A DNA stretch of 64,000 nucleotides, taken from positions 310,001-374,000 of the forward strand of contig NZ_JAAGLT010000001.1 in the NCBI RefSeq assembly GCF_010548275.1. The letters are read 5' to 3'. A model generated the notes under the pieces. The model was given only the letters and a program-made list of their open reading frames with translations, searched no databases and was not told where the DNA came from. Position numbers and translations under genes: made by a program. The DNA is from Streptomyces sp. SID12488. Its GTDB lineage: Bacteria > Actinomycetota > Actinomycetes > Streptomycetales > Streptomycetaceae. Below, piece after piece: positions 41,604 through 50,000 of the stretch; positions within the stretch are counted from its first letter, which is position 1; every line of letters starts with the position of its first letter.

Positions 41604-42566
41604 TCAGCGGCGCGACGCCGGCACGGGAACCCGAGGCTTCTCCGCTCCGGAACCGGAACCGGGCCGCGATCCCGTCTCCGCCCCCCTCGCCGCCGTGACC
41701 CCGCGCACGCCCGTCTGTCCCACCACGGTCGCCCCGAACGCCAGCCCCATGCCCGCCAGTTGGACCGGCGTGAGGGCCTGACCGAGCGCTGCCCAGCCGA
41801 CGAACGCGGCGGTCAGCGGGGACAATGGACCGAGGAAGGTGACCTGGGTCGCGGTGAGCCGGCCGATGCCGCGGAACCAGAGCCAGTACGCCACCGCCGT
41901 GTTCGCCAGCGCGAGGTAGAGGTACCCGGCGGCGGCCCGGCCGTCCAGCGCGGGCGGAGCACCCTCGACCAGCAGGGCGAGGGGCGCGATGAGCAGGCCT
42001 CCGGCGGTCAGCTGCCAGCCGGTGAGGGCGAGCGGGCCCACGCCGTCCGGGCGGCCCCAGCGCTTCGTCAGGACGATGCCCGTCGACATCGACGCGGTGG
42101 AGGCGAGGGCGGCCACCACGCCCAGGGCATCCAGCTCCCCGGCCGCCCTCAGCACGACCAGACTGACGCCGAGCGCCGCCGCGACTCCGGTGAGCAGGGT
42201 GCGTACGGTCGGCCGCTCGCCCAGGAGCACCGCCGCGAGCCCGGCGACGAACAGCGGGCCGACCGACCCGACGGCAGCCGCCATACCGCCCGGCAGCCGG
42301 TACGCGGACAGGAACAGCAGCGGGAAGAAGGCGCCGATGTTGAACGCACCGAGGACCGTGGCCTTCCACCACCAGGCGCCGCGCGGCAGCACCCGGGTGA
42401 TCGCGAGCAGGAGGAGACCGGCGGGCAGGGCGCGCAGGAGGGCGGTGAAGAGGGGCCGGTCGGGCGGGAGGAACTCCGTGGTGACCGCGTAGGTGGTGCC
42501 CCAGGAGATGGGCGCCAGGGCGGTGAGGGCGATGACGGGGACGAGGGCGGAGCGGTTCGCGGGCAT
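41604..42566 (-). CDS. EamA-family (DMT) membrane transporter
   Basis: 320 residues from the ATG at 42566. Ten hydrophobic segments in two repeated EamA halves: ISWGTTYAVTTEFLPP with ALLRALPAGLLLLAI, VGSVGPLFVAGLAAVLLGERP, then ASTASMSTGIVLTKRWG and LGPLSPLTAAFVGWAALGQALTPVQLAGMGL. These are exporters of metabolites or drugs. The substrate is unknown. It is divergent from a MarR gene, and the shared gap holds a tandem palindrome, so it is very probably controlled by that MarR protein. The C-terminus is polar and disordered. Confidence 0.9.
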   Translation of the reverse strand: MPANRSALVPVIALTALAPISWGTTYAVTTEFLPPDRPLFTALLRALPAGLLLLAITRVLPRGAWWWKATVLGAFNIGAFFPLLFLSAYRLPGGMAAAVGSVGPLFVAGLAAVLLGERPTVRTLLTGVAAALGVSLVVLRAAGELDALGVVAALASTASMSTGIVLTKRWGRPDGVGPLALTGWQLTAGGLLIAPLALLVEGAPPALDGRAAAGYLYLALANTAVAYWLWFRGIGRLTATQVTFLGPLSPLTAAFVGWAALGQALTPVQLAGMGLAFGATVVGQTGVRGVTAARGAETGSRPGSGSGAEKPRVPVPASRR

Positions 42567-42595
42567 GGGCGCACCCTTCGAGGTAGGTCGGCAAT

Positions 42596-42634
42596 AAGTA
42601 GCTTAGCGTTAAGCGACTTAGCGTCAAGCTACTT
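42596..42634. promoter_or_regulatory. Tandem MarR-type operator
   Basis: An outer 9-bp perfect palindrome (AAGTAGCTT at 42596-42604 with AAGCTACTT at 42626-42634) encloses two inner sites, CTTAGCGTTAAG and CTTAGCGTCAAG, 16 bases apart. It sits between the EamA and MarR starts and is AT-rich relative to its surroundings. A MarR dimer could bind each inner site and block both promoters. Confidence 0.7.
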
Positions 42635-42694
42635 GCTGGAGGGCTGCTTTCTTGCGAGTGACCGTTCGGCCCGGGGTTCGGCGATACTCGGCCC

Positions 42695-43204
42695 ATGAGT
42701 GCACAGCCGCCGCAGCACAGGGACCCCGTCGACGCGATCATCGACCAGTGGGCGGTGGTGCGGCCCGATCTCGACACCATCGCGATGGAGGTCTTCGGGC
42801 GCGTCTATCGGCTCTCGCGTGCGATGGGCGACCGGCTGGAGGAGGCGTACGCGCGGTTCGGGATCGCGCGCGGCGAGTTCGACGTGCTCGCGACCCTGCG
42901 CCGGTCGGGCGAGCCGTACACGCTCTCGCCGCGCCAGCTGTCGTCGACGCTGATGCTCACCACCGGCGGGATGACCGGCCGCCTCGACAAGCTGGAGCGG
43001 GCCGGGCTGCTGCGCCGCTCGCCCGACCCCCATGACCGGCGCGGCCTCCAGGTCACCCTGACCGAGGAGGGACTGAGCCGTATCGACGAGGCGGTCGGTG
43101 TCGGCCTCGCCGTTCAGACGGAGGCCCTGGCCGCCCTCGGCACCGGGAAGGCGGGCCAACTGGCCGACCTGCTGCGGGAGCTGCTGGCGGCGACGGACGG
43201 CTGA
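42695..43204 (+). CDS. MarR-family transcriptional regulator
   Basis: 169 residues from the ATG at 42695. The winged helix-turn-helix is LATLRRSGEPYTLSPRQLSS, then TLMLTTGGMTGRLDKLERAG, and the wing is LLRRSPDPHDRRGLQVTLTE (DRRGxxVxLT is the MarR wing). It likely represses itself and the divergent EamA exporter and is released by a ligand, possibly the exported one. The length is usual. A long hairpin terminates it. Confidence 0.93.
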   Translation: MSAQPPQHRDPVDAIIDQWAVVRPDLDTIAMEVFGRVYRLSRAMGDRLEEAYARFGIARGEFDVLATLRRSGEPYTLSPRQLSSTLMLTTGGMTGRLDKLERAGLLRRSPDPHDRRGLQVTLTEEGLSRIDEAVGVGLAVQTEALAALGTGKAGQLADLLRELLAATDG

Positions 43205-43211
43205 GAACACG

Positions 43212-43264
43212 CCGAGGGCGCCGTTCCCACTCCATGCATGACGGGGTGGGAACGGCGCCCTCGG
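43212..43264. terminator. 19-bp stem bidirectional terminator
   Basis: A 19-bp perfect stem (43212-43230 with 43246-43264) with a 15-base loop lies between convergent marR and the small membrane protein gene. A CAGGT repeat (GTCAGGTCAGGTCGGGTCAG) follows it at about 43275-43295. Confidence 0.8.
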
Positions 43265-43293
43265 AACGAGAGATCAGGTCAGGTCAGGTCGGG

Positions 43294-43557
43294 TCAGACC
43301 TTGGCCTTGGCAGGCCTGGCGGCCTTCGGGGCGCGGTCCGAGGACTTGTCCAGGACCATCACCAGACCCGCGATGACCACGAACAGGCCGATCGGGGCGA
43401 CAACGTAGAGGCCCAGCGTCTCGATGACGCTCAGGCCTTTGCCGGGGTCGTCACCGTCGTCGCGGGTGAGCGCGAGCGCGGGAGACGTCATGAGCAGCAT
43501 CATCAGCGTCGTACCGGCGACCAGGGCGCCGGCGCGCAGGGCGTTCGTCTTGTCCAC
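43294..43557 (-). CDS. Small secreted/membrane protein
   Basis: 87 residues from the GTG at 43557. A signal peptide or first membrane helix (AGALVAGTTLMMLLMTSPALA) is followed by a short Asp-rich outside loop, a second helix (VVAPIGLFVVIAGLVMVL) and a basic Lys/Ala/Pro tail. No family is recognised. I see no strong ribosome site before the GTG. It lies between marR and malQ. Confidence 0.65.
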   Translation of the reverse strand: MDKTNALRAGALVAGTTLMMLLMTSPALALTRDDGDDPGKGLSVIETLGLYVVAPIGLFVVIAGLVMVLDKSSDRAPKAARPAKAKV

Positions 43558-43665
43558 GGTGCAAAAGTAGCGAACGCCCGGCGGGGCCGCGCGCCCGGGG
43601 TGCCGTATGAGGGGTACGGGCGCCCCGCGAAGGTCCCGGAGCGCCCGCCGTCGATGAGGGAACGC

Positions 43666-45795
43666 TCAGGGACTCTCCTCCCGCAGCACCTCCATCAGGG
43701 CCCACAGCCGTGACGATCCCGCCAGCTCCTCCAGCGTCACCGGCCTGCCCTCCGCGTCGGCGATGGGCAGCCGCCAGTTCGGGTACTGGTTCCACGTGCC
43801 CGGCAGGTTCTGCGGGCGGCGGTCGCCGACGCCGTCCGGGAGCCAGACGCCGATCATGCGGGCCGGGGTGCGCAGCAGATAGCGGTGGACGGCCTGGATC
43901 TCGGCCTCCTCCGCCTCCCCCGAGAGACCGCCGCTTTCCCCCTTCAGCAGGCCGAGGCGGGAGAGCAGGGTCAGCCACTCGCTCGTGTCGGCGGCGGCTT
44001 CGGCCCGCTCCTGCGCCAGAGGGTTGGTCAACAGGCCCAGCCGGTCGCGGAGTTCGACATGGTCGCCGGTGAGTCGGGAGGCCGTCGGCGGCAGGTCGTG
44101 GGTGGTGACGGTGGCGAGGCAGTCGGCACGCCAGTGCTCGGGGGGCAGGGGGCGTCCGTCGCCGTTCCAGTCGCGTTCGAACCAGAGCACGGACGTGCCG
44201 AGCACCCCGCGCTCGTGCAGCGTCTCCCGCACCCCCGGCTCCACGGTGCCCAGGTCCTCGCCGATCACGATCGCCCCGGCCCGCGAGGCCTCCAGCGCGA
44301 GGACGGCGAGCATGGCCTCGGCGTCGTACCGGACGTACGCCCCTTCCGTCGGCGCCAGCCCCTGGGGCACCCACCAGAGCCGGAACAGGCCCATGACGTG
44401 GTCGATGCGCAGGGCGCCCGCGTAGCCGAAGAGGGACCGCAGCAGCTGGCGGTACGGGGCGTAGCCGGACTCGGCCAGGCGGTCCGGTCTCCAGGGCGGC
44501 AGACCCCAGTCCTGGCCGCGCGCGTTGAAGGCGTCCGGGGGCGCGCCGACCGACATGCCGGCCGCGAAGTACTCCTGCTGCACCCAGGCGTCGGCACCCC
44601 CGGGATGCACTCCGACGGCGAGGTCGTGCACGATCCCGACCGGCATGCCCGCGTCGCGTGCCGTCCGCTGGGCGTCGGTGAGCTGGGTGTCGGTGAGCCA
44701 GGCGAGGCGGCAGTGGAAGTCGACGCGGTCCATCAACTCGCCCCGGGCACGGGCGGTTTCGGCCGACCGGGGGTCCTGGAGTTCCGCCGGCCAGCGCGAC
44801 CACTCCGAACCGTGCACCTCGGCCAGCGCGCACCAGGTGGCGTGGTCCTCCAGCGCCTCACCGGCCCGCGCGAGGAAGTCGGAGTACGCCGCCTGCCGCC
44901 CGGGGCCGAGCGGTACGGCGCACACCAACTCCAGGGCCTCGCGCTTGAGTTCCCACACGGCATCCCGGTCGATCAGCTCGTCCTTGTCCAGCACGGACTC
45001 CCGCAACCGCCCGGCCCGCTCCAGCAGCCCGCGCACCCGCTCACGGTGTTCGGCCTCCCCGATGTACGCGAACTCGGGGATGTCCTCGATCCGCAGATGC
45101 ACGGGATCGGGGAAGCGACGGGAGGACGGCCGGTACGGGGACGGGTCGGTCGGCGCCCCGGGAACTGCCGCGTGCAACGGGTTGACCTGCACGAATCCGA
45201 CGCCGAGCGCCCGCCCGGCCCAGGCGCTCAGCTCACCGAGGTCACCCAGGTCGCCCATGCCCCAGGAGCGCCGGGACAGGAGGGAGTAGAGCTGGACGAG
45301 AAGGCCGTACGAGCGTCCGGTGGGCGTGGGCAGCCGGGCCGGGGCGACGACGAGGTGGGCGCGGGCGGTGCGGCCGTCGGGCGCGAGGGCATCCAACTCG
45401 TGCACCCCGGGCGGGAGCCGGTCGACGGAGTCGCAGGTCTCGCCCTGTTCGGTGTGGATGCGCAGACGCGTCCCCTCGGGCAGTGCGGCCAGCGCGGTCG
45501 CCGTACCGTCGGCGCCGCACACCACCGTGGGTGGCAGCAGCCGTGCCGCCAGTTCCCGTTCCCGGGTGTCGAGGGCGGCCCGGACGGCCTCCGGGGTCGT
45601 GGCGTCGACGCCGAGCGCGGCCAGTACGGCGACGAGCGCGGAGTCGGAGGCCGCGACCGCGTGGTCCGGGGAGGGGCTGAAGGAGGGGGCGACGCCGTGC
45701 AGCTCGGCGAGGCGGGCGAGCGCGAGCCGTTCCCCGGCCCCGCTCTCGCCGTCCTCGTGGCTCCCGGCGGGTTCGGCCGGCCCGTGTACGGACAT
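43666..45795 (-). CDS. malQ: 4-alpha-glucanotransferase (amylomaltase)
   Basis: 709 residues from the ATG at 45795. It transfers maltooligosaccharides between glucans (GH77). Catalytic parts are clear: LRIDHVMGLFRLWWVPQG (nucleophile Asp), VIGEDLGTVEPGVRETL (acid-base Glu) and VTTHDLPPTASRLTG (third Asp). SYGLLVQLYSLLSRRSWGMGDLGDL begins the barrel domain after an N-terminal domain of about 170 residues. The length matches bacterial MalQ with the N-terminal extension. The gene upstream ends in TAG directly before this ATG and is in the same frame. There is no maltose transport gene beside it. Confidence 0.94.
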   Translation of the reverse strand: MSVHGPAEPAGSHEDGESGAGERLALARLAELHGVAPSFSPSPDHAVAASDSALVAVLAALGVDATTPEAVRAALDTRERELAARLLPPTVVCGADGTATALAALPEGTRLRIHTEQGETCDSVDRLPPGVHELDALAPDGRTARAHLVVAPARLPTPTGRSYGLLVQLYSLLSRRSWGMGDLGDLGELSAWAGRALGVGFVQVNPLHAAVPGAPTDPSPYRPSSRRFPDPVHLRIEDIPEFAYIGEAEHRERVRGLLERAGRLRESVLDKDELIDRDAVWELKREALELVCAVPLGPGRQAAYSDFLARAGEALEDHATWCALAEVHGSEWSRWPAELQDPRSAETARARGELMDRVDFHCRLAWLTDTQLTDAQRTARDAGMPVGIVHDLAVGVHPGGADAWVQQEYFAAGMSVGAPPDAFNARGQDWGLPPWRPDRLAESGYAPYRQLLRSLFGYAGALRIDHVMGLFRLWWVPQGLAPTEGAYVRYDAEAMLAVLALEASRAGAIVIGEDLGTVEPGVRETLHERGVLGTSVLWFERDWNGDGRPLPPEHWRADCLATVTTHDLPPTASRLTGDHVELRDRLGLLTNPLAQERAEAAADTSEWLTLLSRLGLLKGESGGLSGEAEEAEIQAVHRYLLRTPARMIGVWLPDGVGDRRPQNLPGTWNQYPNWRLPIADAEGRPVTLEELAGSSRLWALMEVLREESP

Positions 45796-46077
45796 CTACA
45801 GCCCCGCGGGGTCCGACAGCGCCGGGACCGGACCCTCGTACAGCCCTGTGGGGTCCGCTTCGGCGTCGGCGTGCTCGCTCGTCATGGCCTCGGCGTCGGC
45901 GAGCGGGGGCTCGCTGGTGAGGGGCTCGGCGGCGGGCAGCGGCGGCTCGCTGGTGAGCGGCGCCTCGGTGGCGGCGCTCTCGGCGCTGAAGATGTGGGCC
46001 GGTACGGCCACGGAGGCCTCCTTGTCGCGTACGACGGCTGGCGGCGGTTGGCGGGTTTCTTTCGCAGCCCTACCCAT
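45796..46077 (-). CDS. Short ORF in frame with malQ, separated by one TAG
   Basis: 93 codons, ATG at 46077, ending with TAG immediately ahead of the malQ ATG and in the same reading frame. The product is acidic and repetitive (LTSEPPLPAAEPLTSEPPL, then MTSEHADAEADP), with no domain recognised and no membrane segment. There is no clear ribosome site at 46077. It may be a small separate protein coupled to malQ or a decayed N-terminal extension. Read-through would give an 803-residue fusion. Confidence 0.5.
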   Translation of the reverse strand: MGRAAKETRQPPPAVVRDKEASVAVPAHIFSAESAATEAPLTSEPPLPAAEPLTSEPPLADAEAMTSEHADAEADPTGLYEGPVPALSDPAGL

Positions 46078-46140
46078 TGGGCGCGACCGCAGACGTAGGT
46101 GAACGGACGAACCACGGTACCGCCCTCACCCAGGGTTACT

Positions 46141-46168
46141 ATTCACTCAGTACATGTAGCGAGTGCAT
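46141..46168. promoter_or_regulatory. Possible PadR operator
   Basis: ATTCACTC (46141-46148) and GAGTGCAT (46161-46168) form an inverted repeat with one mismatch around TACATGTA, ten bases ahead of the PadR start. The region is AT-rich compared with its flanks. PadR proteins often bind such sites at their own promoter. Confidence 0.55.
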
Positions 46169-46177
46169 AATGAGGCC

Positions 46178-46711
46178 ATGAGCACCCGCCACATCCTGTT
46201 GGGGCTGCTCGCCGGGGGGCCCAGCCATGGCTATGACCTCAAGCGACGGCACGACGAACGCTTCCCGCAGGCCCGGCCGTTGGCCTACGGGCAGGTCTAC
46301 ACGACCCTGCAGCGCCTGGTGCGCGACGGGCTCGCGGAGGTCGACGGCACCGACGCGGATGGCGGCCCGGAGCGGACCAGGTACCGGGCGACCGGCGACG
46401 GGGAGCGTGAACTCGCGGACTGGGTACGGCAGATCAGCGCGCCCGCGCCGCACGTCGTCAACGAGATCTTCGCCAAGGTCGTCGTCGCGATCCTGGCCGG
46501 CGGGGACCCGGCGGCGTATCTGCTGGACCAGCGCGCCGCGCACATGGCGCGGATGCGGGAGCTGACGGCGGTCAAGACCGCGCCGGGCTCGGACCTCTCG
46601 ACCGTGCTCTCGGCGGACTACGCCCTCAACCACCTTGACGCCGACCTCCGTTGGATGACCACCACGGTGGGCCGGCTCACCACACTGACCGCGGAGGTCG
46701 ACACGGCATGA
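46178..46711 (+). CDS. PadR-family transcriptional regulator
   Basis: 177 residues from the ATG at 46178; a GTG at 46163 would add five residues inside the operator. The PadR winged helix begins MSTRHILLGLLAGGPSHGYD and continues YGQVYTTLQRLVRDGLAEV, then RTRYRATGDGEREL. The C-terminal helical domain (FAKVVVAILAGGDPAAYLLD) dimerises. It likely represses the ABC exporter that follows; the genes overlap by four bases (ATGA). Confidence 0.92.
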   Translation: MSTRHILLGLLAGGPSHGYDLKRRHDERFPQARPLAYGQVYTTLQRLVRDGLAEVDGTDADGGPERTRYRATGDGERELADWVRQISAPAPHVVNEIFAKVVVAILAGGDPAAYLLDQRAAHMARMRELTAVKTAPGSDLSTVLSADYALNHLDADLRWMTTTVGRLTTLTAEVDTA

Positions 46712-47442
46712 CCACCACCAACGGGGAAACGCCCGGCGGGGACACGGCACCACCGCTCCTCGCGGCCCGCCGCCTGTCCAAGACGCACGGCAGGACACCC
46801 GCGCTGCGCGGCGCCTCGGTCGAGCTGCGGGCCGGCGAGATCCTGGCCGTCACGGGGGCCAGCGGCAGCGGGAAGTCGACGCTGCTCCACTGTCTGGCGG
46901 GCATCGTCCGGCCGGACCTGGGCACCGTCGAGTACGCCGGGGAGCGGCTCGACACACTGCCCGAGCGGCGGCTGAGCGAGCTGCGGCGCACCGAGTTCGG
47001 GGTCGTCTTCCAGTTCGGGCAGCTGATTCCCGAGCTGACCGCCCTCGACAACGTGGCGCTGCCGCTGCTGCTCGCCGGGACCGCGCGGGGAGCGGCGCAC
47101 GAGCGGGCGGGCGAGTGGCTAGAACGGTTCGGGGTCCTCGGGCAGCAGATGCTGCGGCCGGGCGAGCTGAGCGGCGGGCAGGCGCAGCGCGTCTCGCTGG
47201 CCCGGGCCCTGGTCACCGGCCCGAAGGTGGTCTTCGCCGACGAGCCGACCGGCGCGCTGGACTCCCTCGCGGGCGAGCAGGTGATGACGGCGCTGACGCA
47301 CACGGCTCGCGAGTCCGGCACGGCGGTCCTGCTGATCACGCACGACGCCCAGGTGGCGGCGTACGCGGACCGCGAGCTCAGGCTGAGCGACGGCGCCGTG
47401 GTCACCGACGGGGCCGAGACCTCGGCGGAGGTGGCGTTGTGA
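46708..47442 (+). CDS. ABC exporter ATPase, LolD/MacB type
   Basis: 244 residues from the ATG at 46708, in an ATGA overlap with padR. Walker A is TGASGSGKSTLLHCLAG, the Q-loop VVFQFGQLIPELTALDNVAL, the signature LSGGQAQRVSLARAL, Walker B VVFADEPTGALDS, and the H-loop LITHDAQVAAYADREL. It is of the LolD/MacB/FtsE type that works with FtsX-like permeases. With the permease it forms a self-contained exporter, possibly for an antimicrobial peptide or lipid, under PadR control. Confidence 0.94.
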   Translation: MTTTNGETPGGDTAPPLLAARRLSKTHGRTPALRGASVELRAGEILAVTGASGSGKSTLLHCLAGIVRPDLGTVEYAGERLDTLPERRLSELRRTEFGVVFQFGQLIPELTALDNVALPLLLAGTARGAAHERAGEWLERFGVLGQQMLRPGELSGGQAQRVSLARALVTGPKVVFADEPTGALDSLAGEQVMTALTHTARESGTAVLLITHDAQVAAYADRELRLSDGAVVTDGAETSAEVAL

Positions 47443-47585
47443 CACCGACCGGCATTCCCGACGGCGGCTCCACGGCGACCGTCTCGCCCCCCGCCCGCCG
47501 ACCCGGCCGCTCCCATGTTCCGCACTCCGGCCGTCGGGTCCGGCCGGGCGACACGGCCACGGATTCCCAGGCGGTGGCCTCGTGA
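47439..47585 (+). CDS. 48-codon ORF bridging ATPase and permease genes
   Basis: GTG at 47439 overlaps the ATPase stop (GTGA), and the TGA at 47583-47585 overlaps the permease GTG start (GTGA). So it links the two by stop-start overlaps on both ends. The product starts VTPTGIPDGGSTATVSPPAR and is Pro/Arg/Gly-rich, with no hydrophobic segment. By eye about 85 percent of its codons end in G or C, in keeping with coding sequence here. It may only serve as a translational relay. No homologue recognised. Confidence 0.45.
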   Translation: MTPTGIPDGGSTATVSPPARRPGRSHVPHSGRRVRPGDTATDSQAVAS

Positions 47586-48976
47586 CATCGGCATCCGACG
47601 AGGTTTCCCCCAGGAGCCGCAAGGGCTCCCTGTGGGCCGATGTGCGGCTCGCCTGGCTGCTCACCCGGGGTTCCGACCGGCGGGAGTGGTGGCGGGTCGC
47701 GCTCACGGCGGGCGGGGCGGCGCTCGCCACCGGGTTCGCGGTGGCCGCCGTGGCCGTCGCCTCGGTGCGCGGGCAGTACTACGTGTCGTTCGGCTCCGGG
47801 TTGCTGAACCACCAGGGTGAACGCTCCGGGATGGTCCTCGTCCTCGTGCTGCTGCTCGTGCCCGTGCTCGGGTTTCTCGGGCAGTGCGCGCGGGTCGGGG
47901 CCGTGCACCGGGACCGGCGGCTGGCCACGCTGCGGCTGGCGGGGGCCGCCCCCGCGCAGGTGCGGCGGATCGCGGCGCTGGAGACGGGGCTCGCCTGTCT
48001 GCTCGGCACGGCGCTCGCCACCATGTCCTGCGTGCTGTTCCTGCTGGGCGAGTGGCACCAGCCGCCGGTTGTCGTCTGGTTCGGGATCGCGCTGGTCACG
48101 GCGGCCGTACCGGTGCTGGGCGCGCTGGTGGGCGTACTGGCGCTGCGCCGCGTGGTCGCCTCGCCGCTGGGCCGGGTACGCCGGGTGCCCCCGCGCGAGG
48201 GGCGTGGTCCGGGGATGCCGGTCCCGATGGCGGCCCTGGGTCTGCTGTTCGTGGGGCTGCTGCTGGCGCCGGCCACGTTCGGCGGGTACGAGACCGCGCC
48301 GGTGCTGGTGTTCGCCGTGGTGACCGTCACCGGTATGGGCGCCCTGTGGCTGACCGGTGCCACCGCCCGGTTCACGGGGCGGATCCTGGCGGCCCGTACC
48401 GCCGATCCGGCGACGCTGATCGCGGCGGAGCGGCTGCGCGACGACCCGTGGGCCGCCGCGCGCACCCATGCGGCGGTGCTGCTGGTGACCATCGTGGGCA
48501 CGGGGTTCGTCGGCGTCCGGGAGGTGCTGCTGACCTCGCTGCGCGACCGCGGCCGGAGCAACCTGGCCGCGCCCATGTCCTTCTACACGACCGGCGTCGA
48601 CCTGACCGGCGCCGCCGTGCTGGTCGCCCTGGTGATCACGCTCTGCGGGCTCGGCGTGGGCACCGCCGAGTCGGTGGCCAACCGCCGCCGGGGCCTGGCC
48701 GCGCAGACCGCCGCCGGAGTCCCGCGCACGGTGCTCGGCCGGGCACTGCTCCTGGAGACGGCCCTGCCGCTGGCGCCGCCGATGCTGCTGGCGGGCGCCG
48801 GAGGGCTGCTGATCGGCGGCTGGTTCGCGGGAATCGCCCACGACGGCAGCCGTTCGGTGCCGTACACGGCGCTGCTGGTCCCGCCGGCGGTGTACGTGTG
48901 CTGTCTGCTCGCCGCGGCCACATCACTGCCGCTGTTGCGCCGTTCGGTGCATCCGGCGGAGCTCAGGTACGTGTGA
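47582..48976 (+). CDS. ABC exporter permease, FtsX-like
   Basis: 464 residues from the GTG at 47582. Around ten hydrophobic segments; the first starts WRVALTAGGAALATGFAVAAV. The FtsX-like core is seen twice: RLATLRLAGAAPAQVRRIAAL with ALETGLACLLGTALA, and NRRRGLAAQTAAGVPRTVLG, each followed by membrane helices. It pairs with the ATPase upstream. Export substrate unknown. A hairpin follows the stop. Confidence 0.9.
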   Translation: MTSASDEVSPRSRKGSLWADVRLAWLLTRGSDRREWWRVALTAGGAALATGFAVAAVAVASVRGQYYVSFGSGLLNHQGERSGMVLVLVLLLVPVLGFLGQCARVGAVHRDRRLATLRLAGAAPAQVRRIAALETGLACLLGTALATMSCVLFLLGEWHQPPVVVWFGIALVTAAVPVLGALVGVLALRRVVASPLGRVRRVPPREGRGPGMPVPMAALGLLFVGLLLAPATFGGYETAPVLVFAVVTVTGMGALWLTGATARFTGRILAARTADPATLIAAERLRDDPWAAARTHAAVLLVTIVGTGFVGVREVLLTSLRDRGRSNLAAPMSFYTTGVDLTGAAVLVALVITLCGLGVGTAESVANRRRGLAAQTAAGVPRTVLGRALLLETALPLAPPMLLAGAGGLLIGGWFAGIAHDGSRSVPYTALLVPPAVYVCCLLAAATSLPLLRRSVHPAELRYV

Positions 48977-48992
48977 GCGGCCGGGCATGAGT

Positions 48993-49033
48993 GATCCGGC
49001 CCCTGGGGAACGGGGGTCCCCGGGGGCCGGATC
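48993..49033. terminator. Hairpin terminator after exporter operon
   Basis: A 17-bp stem with one G-T mismatch (48993-49009 with 49017-49033), loop of seven, 16 bases after the permease stop. It lies between convergent genes. Confidence 0.75.
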
Positions 49034-49080
49034 GCATCCGTACCGCACAACCAACTCGTACAGGCGTTCGGGTAATCCAT

Positions 49081-49113
49081 ATTCAGACCGTATTCAAGCC
49101 GTATTCAGGTATA
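49081..49113. repeat. Three 11-bp-spaced ATTCA repeats
   Basis: ATTCAGACCGT, ATTCAAGCCGT and ATTCAGGTATA follow each other with an 11-base period, one helical turn. The third copy is degenerate after seven bases. They lie between convergent genes, where no promoter is expected. Confidence 0.6.
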
Positions 49114-49127
49114 TGAAAGCCCGGACG

Positions 49128-49664
49128 TCAGGCTGAGATGCCGTCGATCCGGGCCATCGCGTCGTCCGCGCCGTACGGCTGCAGGTACGGCAGCCAGCGC
49201 GGGTCCCTGTGTCCGGTGCCGATGATGCGCCAGGCGAGACCTGTGGGCGGGGCGGGTTTGTGGCGCAGCCGCCAGCCGATCTCGAAGAGATGCCGGTCGG
49301 CCTTGGTGTGGTTGCAGCGACGGCACGACGCCACCACGTTGTCCCAGCGGTGCTGACCGCCACGGGACTTCGGGATGACGTGGTCGACGCTGGTCGCGGC
49401 GGCGCCGCAGTACATGCACCGGCCGCCGTCGCGGGCGAACAGCGCCCTACGGGTCAGTGGAACGGGCCCCCGGTAAGGGACCCGTACGAACCTCTTCAGC
49501 CGGACCACGCTGGGTGCGGGGACAGTTACGGTCGCGCTGTGCATGAAGGCGCCCGACTCCTCCAGGGAGACAGCCTTGTTCTCCAGGACGAGGACGAGCG
49601 CGCGGCGGAGCGGTACGACGCCGAGTGGCTCGTACGACGCGTTGAGTACCAGGACATGCGGCAC
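49128..49664 (-). CDS. HNH endonuclease-family protein
   Basis: 178 residues from the GTG at 49664, with AAGGAGG five bases upstream. The frame extends to 49787 but has no such site. The HNH motif with zinc Cys pairs is CMYCGAAATSVDHVIPKSRGG followed by WDNVVASCRRCNHTKAD (C, C, H, N and C, C in order). N-terminal VLNASYEPLGVVPLRRALVL is typical of a widely conserved actinobacterial group of solitary HNH proteins, of unknown role. No restriction or mobile-element genes are near. Confidence 0.9.
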   Translation of the reverse strand: MPHVLVLNASYEPLGVVPLRRALVLVLENKAVSLEESGAFMHSATVTVPAPSVVRLKRFVRVPYRGPVPLTRRALFARDGGRCMYCGAAATSVDHVIPKSRGGQHRWDNVVASCRRCNHTKADRHLFEIGWRLRHKPAPPTGLAWRIIGTGHRDPRWLPYLQPYGADDAMARIDGISA

Positions 49665-50000
49665 GGATGCCTCCTTGGGCGTCGGCGGCACGTGGCTCGC
49701 GCCGGGACGATCTGTAGTCAGTCTCCCCTCTCGCCCGGCGGCTGCGCCACCACGTCCCGGTAACGGGCTGGGAGTGTTTTCGACCACACCTCGCGTTCAT
49801 GACCCGGGACCACACCCTCTTCATCCCCAGGTGAGCACGGTCTCTCCCTCGAACATGGCGCCGATCCGCTCACGTTGCCCCGTTAGTGTGGTGGATCTGC
49901 CCTTCCGGTGACCTTTCCGTGACCTGAATGACAGGCTCGACGACGAGCCGACCGACGTAACCATCCGTACCGGGGGCAGGCCGCTCTGGAGGTACCCCCC
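49665..50000. other. Divergent intergenic region, HNH / mscS-like
   Basis: 336 bases with no gene. It holds the HNH ribosome site at the left, a near-direct repeat (TTCCGGTGACC and TTCCGTGACC at about 49903-49924) and GGAGG eight bases before the channel gene. No clear -35/-10 pair can be assigned. Confidence 0.5.

Noticed and set aside
49128..49664. HNH protein as part of a mobile element or group I/II intron.
   Set aside because: No intron structure, terminal repeats, integrase or att-like sites around it; it is a conserved solitary chromosomal family.
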